From: RUG11867 sp964472425
Lineage (GTDB): Bacteria; Bacillota_I; Bacilli_A; RF39; UBA660
Direction of reading: 5' to 3'
Assembly (NCBI GenBank): GCA_964472425.1
Contig: CAYYLF010000033.1
Span: 1-15,583, forward strand
Length of the DNA: 15,583 nt
Within the stretch, counting starts at the first letter, position 1, and every line of letters starts with the position of its first letter. Below, one piece after another: positions 12,218 to 15,583 of the stretch. Made by a program: the position numbers and the translations under genes. Under the pieces are notes generated by a model, which saw only the letters and a list, made by a program, of their open reading frames with translations, had not been told where the DNA came from and ran no database searches.

Positions 12218-13794
12218 TTAGAGAAAATTCCATTCCACCCAACTTCCTCAACAGCATTCTCACGAACTCGTCCTTGTACGCCATGTTCAAAGACGACTAC
12301 GAAGCCAACAGCGAATACTTTAAAGGACTAGAGAAGGAAGAATATCTAAGTGCCATGCTCGAAAATATAGAGGATGCTCTTTTTTCGTCTAACATCTACA
12401 ACATCTACACGGAACCCGAAGACCTAGAAGAAACTACCCGCGGTCGGCTTGCCCACATAAAGAACTTTTATGACGATTTCCTTCTAGACGAATTTCGCCG
12501 AGACCCGGATTCGATTCTCAAAACGCCGTTTTTTAGAGGCATGGTCTTTGCCCAAAACGAAGACATATACGCCTCTCAAACGAACGAGTTTACAGAACTT
12601 TTCGACTATGTCTTCAAAGAATCTCTGGATTACGACGACATAGTGAGCATCCTCATAAAAGAGCCTGTTCGCAAACTGGAGAACGACGAACCTCTCTCGA
12701 TGAAAGAATTCGACAATTTGTGCAACTACGTCAAAAACAACACGTCCGGATACGTTCCCATGAGCATCATTACGGGTATGCTCAAAAACCATGCTTACAA
12801 GACGAATCATATCTTCGATCCCGAAGTCGTCGAAAGCCTCATACGAAGTACGGCTAAAAGCTATCTCGACGAATGGAACATTCCCGTGACCGTCGATTTC
12901 AAAAGCGGAGCAGAACTAGACGACGTCGACCTGATGAGGGACGATTATCGCATAACCCTCGACGAAGAACTGGTCAGTCAATTCTTATCTCTAAACTACA
13001 CGGAAATATTCACATCTCTCTTCGCGGAACTCGAAGACTTAAAATCGCGCGTCCTATTAAATAGAAACGAAGTAAACTACGACACGCTCAAAGTTATCAT
13101 GAACTTGATTATTGCCAAAGTCGACTTCGATAAACTCTATGTCGATGTGACTTACCGTCCGACCGAGTATTACCTCGACCTCGAAACCTCCAGTTTTGTA
13201 AAAACACTGCGTTTTTTCTCGTCTTTCGGAGTGAATCTTTTTCAAAACTTTATCTCTTCCGGACTATCGCGACTCGACCTCGACGAAACTGCCGGTCTCT
13301 ATTCACCCAAAGAAATATCCCTCGACCAGCGTTTTTTCCAAAGTTTTGCTCGTCGCGACGACCGCCGTGCCCTGGTTGAGAAATATGCCGTCTTGAAAAT
13401 CATCTTCGACAAAGAAGGTAAGCGCTTAAAAACGATAGACCTCATCAAAAAGTGGATGAAGACCGACCATGCCGATTTCCTCGAAGAATACCTACATTCC
13501 CGTATAGTCGATCCCGAGATGATGATAGAAGATGTTATCGACCTCTCGTCTTACCGCCCGAAAGATGAACACACTCGTTCCTTTCTAGAACGGGAACTCA
13601 AATACATCTACACGGATTCATTTTATTACAGCCTCGATAGTTATTTGAAACTCAAATCTAGCCCCAAATTCGATAGAGAAGAGTACTTATCGGACTTGGC
13701 TGTCAAAATCAACTGCATAAAAGACACCCCTCTAACTCATCGTTTCATAGACGAGGCCATTTTTACTATCGAAGATATGAAACAAAACGCCTAA
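12202..13794 (+). CDS. hypothetical acidic helical protein (530 aa)
   Basis: I do not recognise this protein. It is long, acidic and apparently soluble: no signal peptide or membrane helix, many Tyr/Asp/Glu-rich helices (EDALFSSNIYNIYTEPEDLEE, LDEFRRDPDSILKTPFFRGM). The region around residues 75-110 and the end (SDLAVKINCIKDTPLTHRFIDEAIFTIEDMKQ) look the most structured. No nucleotide-binding, nuclease or HTH motif is evident. ATG 12202 overlaps the end of the 71-aa gene by 16 bases; the ribosome site (GAAGAGAAG) is modest. Codon use equals that of parC and recD2, so it is native, not recently acquired. Same-strand neighbours are parC upstream and ylbD/ylbE downstream, 29 bases away. Confidence 0.8.
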   Translation: MFSKVIRENSIPPNFLNSILTNSSLYAMFKDDYEANSEYFKGLEKEEYLSAMLENIEDALFSSNIYNIYTEPEDLEETTRGRLAHIKNFYDDFLLDEFRRDPDSILKTPFFRGMVFAQNEDIYASQTNEFTELFDYVFKESLDYDDIVSILIKEPVRKLENDEPLSMKEFDNLCNYVKNNTSGYVPMSIITGMLKNHAYKTNHIFDPEVVESLIRSTAKSYLDEWNIPVTVDFKSGAELDDVDLMRDDYRITLDEELVSQFLSLNYTEIFTSLFAELEDLKSRVLLNRNEVNYDTLKVIMNLIIAKVDFDKLYVDVTYRPTEYYLDLETSSFVKTLRFFSSFGVNLFQNFISSGLSRLDLDETAGLYSPKEISLDQRFFQSFARRDDRRALVEKYAVLKIIFDKEGKRLKTIDLIKKWMKTDHADFLEEYLHSRIVDPEMMIEDVIDLSSYRPKDEHTRSFLERELKYIYTDSFYYSLDSYLKLKSSPKFDREEYLSDLAVKINCIKDTPLTHRFIDEAIFTIEDMKQNA

Positions 13795-13823
13795 CTTAGC
13801 ATATGATTAACTAGGTGGTTGAA

Positions 13824-14192
13824 ATGAAAAAGGACGAATTCAAACGCTTTGTATCGAAGCATCCTGCCTTAGTCGAAGTAGTCGCAAATAAGACTCACTC
13901 CTGGCAGGATCTTTTTGAAGTATACGACCTCTATGGCGAGAACGAGGACATGTGGGATAGATACCTCAAAAATGGCACGACTTCCGAGGCCACATCGAAT
14001 GCCAAATTGAACACTCTCGGAGAACTCACCAAACTGTTCAAAAATGTGAACATCGAAAATGTCCAAAAGTACATCGACACGGCCCAAAAAGCCATCGGCG
14101 TAATCCAAGAACTCACTGGAGCTGGCGCAGCAGAAACGGTAACCAAAGGTCCCGCGGCCTCTCGTCCGATAAATAAGATATTCGAGGACTGA
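13824..14192 (+). CDS. ylbD: YlbD-like protein
   Basis: 122 aa from ATG 13824; the in-frame GTG at 13815 lies inside the ribosome site AGGTGG (13813-13818) and is rejected. The N-terminus FKRFVSKHPALVEVVANKTHSWQDLFEVYDLYGE, followed by 'MW' and 'YL', matches the YlbD coat-protein family pattern (FxxFVxxHPxLvxxVrxgxxxWQdlfexwxlyGE) of Bacilli. In Bacillus subtilis YlbD is annotated as a putative spore-coat protein, but the family occurs in organisms for which sporulation is uncertain, so a coat role here is only inherited from the name. The C-terminal part has an Ala/Gly-rich end. Two bases separate it from the YlbE-like gene, as in the ylbD-ylbE order of Bacilli. Confidence 0.8.
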   Translation: MKKDEFKRFVSKHPALVEVVANKTHSWQDLFEVYDLYGENEDMWDRYLKNGTTSEATSNAKLNTLGELTKLFKNVNIENVQKYIDTAQKAIGVIQELTGAGAAETVTKGPAASRPINKIFED

Positions 14193-14193
14193 T

Positions 14194-14415
14194 ATGCAAC
14201 TGATAACATTGTACGCCCTAAAAGGCGATTCCAAAATGCACGCATTCCTTCGCGAAAACTCCGAATGGTACAAAGCTCTCAATCGAAATGCCTCCAATTA
14301 CAAAACTTTCGTAAGTGCGATGAAGAAAAAGTACAAACTGAATCCGACCGACAAAATAAGCGGAGCTCTAGACAACCTCGACCTCATCTCGACCGTAATT
14401 GAGACTGTCAAGTAG
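14194..14415 (+). CDS. ylbE: YlbE-like protein (73 aa)
   Basis: ATG 14194 follows the ylbD stop by one base; GAGG (14184-14187) provides the ribosome site inside ylbD. The core HAFLRENSEWYKALNRNASNYKTFVSAMKKKYKL fits the YlbE-like family pattern (xxFIRxxPxWYRxLxRxPxxlxxFexxxkxyy). The C-terminus is a hydrophobic helix (LDNLDLISTVIETVK). Family function is unknown. The pairing with YlbD strengthens both assignments. No convincing terminator follows. Confidence 0.72.
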   Translation: MQLITLYALKGDSKMHAFLRENSEWYKALNRNASNYKTFVSAMKKKYKLNPTDKISGALDNLDLISTVIETVK

Positions 14416-14421
14416 ACTGTT

Positions 14422-14461
14422 CACGAGTCCCTTAGACGTTGCCAAAAAAGCTTCACTCGTG
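14422..14461. repeat. 7-bp inverted repeat overlapping an upstream promoter
   Basis: CACGAGT (14422-14428) and ACTCGTG (14455-14461), separated by 26 bases; the right arm touches the TGC-TATACT -10 element. It could be an operator or a loop-forming site; arms this short can arise by chance. Confidence 0.4.
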
Positions 14462-14468
14462 CTATACT
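14439..14468 (+). promoter_or_regulatory. upstream promoter of the 138-aa gene
   Basis: TTGCCA (14439-14444), 18-bp spacer, TATACT (14463-14468) with a TGC extension. It gives a leader of about 90 bases and lies in tandem with the stronger promoter at 14504. Confidence 0.6.
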
Positions 14469-14503
14469 AGAGATGGTAAAAAAGAATAAAAAATACATAA
14501 AAT

Positions 14504-14532
14504 TTGACAAAATTACAATTTTGTGTTAAAAT
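14504..14532 (+). promoter_or_regulatory. strong promoter of the 138-aa gene with a palindromic operator
   Basis: Perfect TTGACA (14504-14509), exactly 17 bp, TAAAAT (14527-14532), with a TGT extension. The spacer is filled by a perfect palindrome: ACAAAATT (14507-14514), AC, AATTTTGT (14517-14524), which also overlaps the end of the -35 box. Such a position is ideal for a repressor. I could not match it to Rex, CodY or FapR sites. Confidence 0.8.
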
Positions 14533-14565
14533 ACCCACCAATTAAAGAAATTAAGGGGGATTTTT

Positions 14566-14982
14566 ATGAAAGGATACATTCTCGACTACGTTAATGAAAA
14601 CGAGTATCACAAACTCGAGCGTGCTTTAAAAAAGTACAACATGCTTGCGTATAAGAAGTTGAACTTCGAGTACTATCCAGCACTCAGAAGTGGAAACTTC
14701 CTAGGCGATAAAGTCGATGTGAACAAAAAAGAAGGACGAATCACGTACGAGCTCAAACTTCCGAGCGACCACATGTTCTCGCAAGTTCACGGCGACGTCA
14801 AACTTCACTACATCGTCTATTCCAAAGAGGGCATAGTGATGCTCGATACGATTACTCCGTCTGACATTCTCTTAGAAGGCCACATGGCCGAACTCACAAC
14901 CTACAAAGGTGTCATGATTAGTAAACAGAACGAAGCGAAAGATATGTTCAAAATAGACTTACTCAACATGTTGAATAAGTAA
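14566..14982 (+). CDS. hypothetical protein (138 aa)
   Basis: I do not recognise this protein. ATG 14566 follows AAGGGGGA closely. It is soluble and alpha/beta, with a Tyr/Lys-rich N-terminal half (ENEYHKLERALKKYNMLAYKKLNFEYYPALRS), a beta-rich centre (GRITYELKLPSDHMF, DVKLHYIVYSKEGIVMLDTITP) and a short helical end (DMFKIDLLNMLNK). No catalytic motif, signal peptide or membrane segment. It has the best promoter outside the island (tandem, with an operator-like palindrome) and its own terminator, so it is probably an abundant, regulated single-gene transcript. Confidence 0.8.
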   Translation: MKGYILDYVNENEYHKLERALKKYNMLAYKKLNFEYYPALRSGNFLGDKVDVNKKEGRITYELKLPSDHMFSQVHGDVKLHYIVYSKEGIVMLDTITPSDILLEGHMAELTTYKGVMISKQNEAKDMFKIDLLNMLNK

Positions 14983-15018
14983 AAAAATCCGAATCGGTAA
15001 ATCGATTTGGACTTTTTT
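14981..15018. terminator. bidirectional intrinsic terminator
   Basis: TCCGAATCG (14988-14996), 6-nt loop, CGATTTGGA (15003-15011): nine pairs with one G-U, A run on the left (14981-14987) and T run on the right (15013-15018). It can stop both the 138-aa gene and the convergent minus-strand gene, whose stop codon is at 15017. Confidence 0.85.
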
Positions 15019-15343
15019 ATATGCTTTTGGATTTTGAAGGAGTACTCAAAAGTCCTTCCTCGAGACAAAGCTCGGCAACTACATCTGGAGTAGAGTTGAT
15101 TAAATACTTGTACAACAACTCGCCAGAAATCTGTCTACTCAAAATTTGGACGTTTTCTCCATAAGATTTGATGCTCTTTAACTTGGACAAGACGAGTCTT
15201 CTAACCATAGATTCCGAAGTCCCACCGTATACGACGGCTTTGAATCCATGCATACTGACGGTCACGTCGTTACCTTTCGTAGTCTCCAAAGAAACCTGCT
15301 CGACAAATTCGTCGATATCTCTGTCTAAATATATCGTTTTCAT
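15017..15343 (-). CDS. hypothetical protein (108 aa)
   Basis: I do not recognise this protein. On the minus strand AAAGGA lies right against the ATG at 15352 (no spacing) but nine bases before the in-frame ATG at 15343, so I prefer 15343. The protein begins MKTIYLDRDIDEFVEQVSLETTKGNDVTVSMHGFKAVVYGG, a beta-alpha pattern, and continues with a Ser/Lys-rich helical part (SMVRRLVLSKLKSIKSYGENVQI). It is soluble, with no obvious catalytic motif. It is convergent with the 138-aa gene and shares its terminator. Upstream is an 8-6-8 inverted repeat that overlaps a possible -10 box. Confidence 0.7.
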   Translation of the reverse strand: MKTIYLDRDIDEFVEQVSLETTKGNDVTVSMHGFKAVVYGGTSESMVRRLVLSKLKSIKSYGENVQILSRQISGELLYKYLINSTPDVVAELCLEEGLLSTPSKSKSI

Positions 15344-15395
15344 AACTTTCATTCCTTTCTTTTGTCATTATGTATTTTATGACGCGCGAACGACA

Positions 15396-15417
15396 TTGTA
15401 TCATACTTTTGATACAA
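15396..15417. promoter_or_regulatory. 8-6-8 inverted repeat, candidate operator of the 108-aa minus-strand gene
   Basis: TTGTATCA (15396-15403) and TGATACAA (15410-15417) are perfect inverted arms around a 6-bp spacer. On the minus strand TACAAT (15400-15395) overlaps one arm and would serve as the -10 box, with only a poor -35. Neither flank has the long T run expected of a terminator. Confidence 0.6.
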
Positions 15418-15453
15418 AAGTCTAGTAAAATTTTTGTCGCCTCGACACTTTGC

Positions 15454-15482
15454 AAAATAAAACCCGCAATTTTTACTACGGG
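15454..15482 (-). terminator. terminator of the tRNA-Leu transcript
   Basis: On the minus strand CCCGT (15482-15478) pairs with GCGGG (15467-15463), followed by TTTTATTTT. It lies 13 bases past the tRNA's CCA end. Confidence 0.6.
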
Positions 15483-15494
15483 ATATCTTTCTCA

Positions 15495-15578
15495 TGGTGC
15501 GAGTAACAGGACTTGAACCTGCACGGTATAACCACTAGATCCTAAGTCTAGCGCGTCTGCCAGTTCCGCCATACTCGC
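15495..15578 (-). tRNA. tRNA-Leu, anticodon UAG
   Basis: Minus-strand cloverleaf: acceptor GCGAGTA (15578-15572) with TACTCGC, discriminator A, and an encoded CCA (15497-15495). The anticodon arm is CTAGA-CTTAGGA-TCTAG with anticodon TAG; the D-arm GGCGGAACTGGCAGACGC region and the T-arm with GGTTCAAGTCC are both present. The extra arm (TGGTTATACCGT) is the long variable arm expected of class II leucine tRNAs. 84 bases including CCA. Its promoter is beyond the window's end. Confidence 0.96.
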
Positions 15579-15583
15579 AAAAT

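Overview
The window looks like a chromosomal segment of a low-to-moderate GC Gram-positive bacterium of the Bacilli class, probably an uncultured gut lineage near the RF39/Erysipelotrichia-type groups. The reasons are strong GGTGA/AGGAGG ribosome sites, TTGACA/TATAAT promoters, rho-independent terminators, a SipW/TasA-type surface protein, the Bacilli-specific pair YlbD/YlbE, a ParC-type topoisomerase and a tRNA-Leu(UAG). TGA is used as a stop codon several times, so this is not the Mollicutes code 4. The housekeeping genes are rich in GAC, GTC, TCG and ATA codons.

Layout. (1) 1-900: the C-terminal end of an Rpn-type nuclease, a 62-aa orphan and a small XRE-type regulator. (2) 900-6150: a single-pass membrane protein of unknown role, the tRNA methylthiotransferase MtaB, a membrane-anchored LysM protein, the helicase RecD2 and a 49-aa membrane protein. 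(3) 6162-7166: an AI-2E family permease. (4) 7207-9402: an accessory-looking island. (5) 9446-14415: parC followed by a run of same-strand genes (71 aa, 530 aa, YlbD-like, YlbE-like). (6) 14430-15583: an unknown 138-aa protein behind a strong promoter with a palindrome in its spacer, a convergent 108-aa gene, and tRNA-Leu on the minus strand.

The island at 7207-9402 is the most interesting part. Its left half has the full layout of a type I toxin-antitoxin module. A consensus promoter (7280-7308) drives a structured transcript that encodes a 32-aa hydrophobic cationic peptide (7421-7519). On the opposite strand, a TTGCTA-N17-TATAAT promoter (7652-7624) faces a perfect intrinsic terminator (7571-7529). 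Together they predict an antisense RNA of about 90 nt against the peptide mRNA's 3' region. The 5' end of the mRNA is an inverted copy of that same 3' region, so long-range 5'-3' pairing is possible, and a second foldback covers the peptide's ribosome site.

The right half is a 510-aa TasA-like surface protein. Its promoter has an 11-G homopolymer in the -35/-10 spacer, giving 20 bp instead of 17. This is the arrangement of a phase-variable promoter. A 12-bp helix then closes a structured leader that starts at the predicted transcription start. The surface gene's 3' half is much more AT-rich than the neighbouring housekeeping genes. Everything here was read by eye; no database search or folding program was run.
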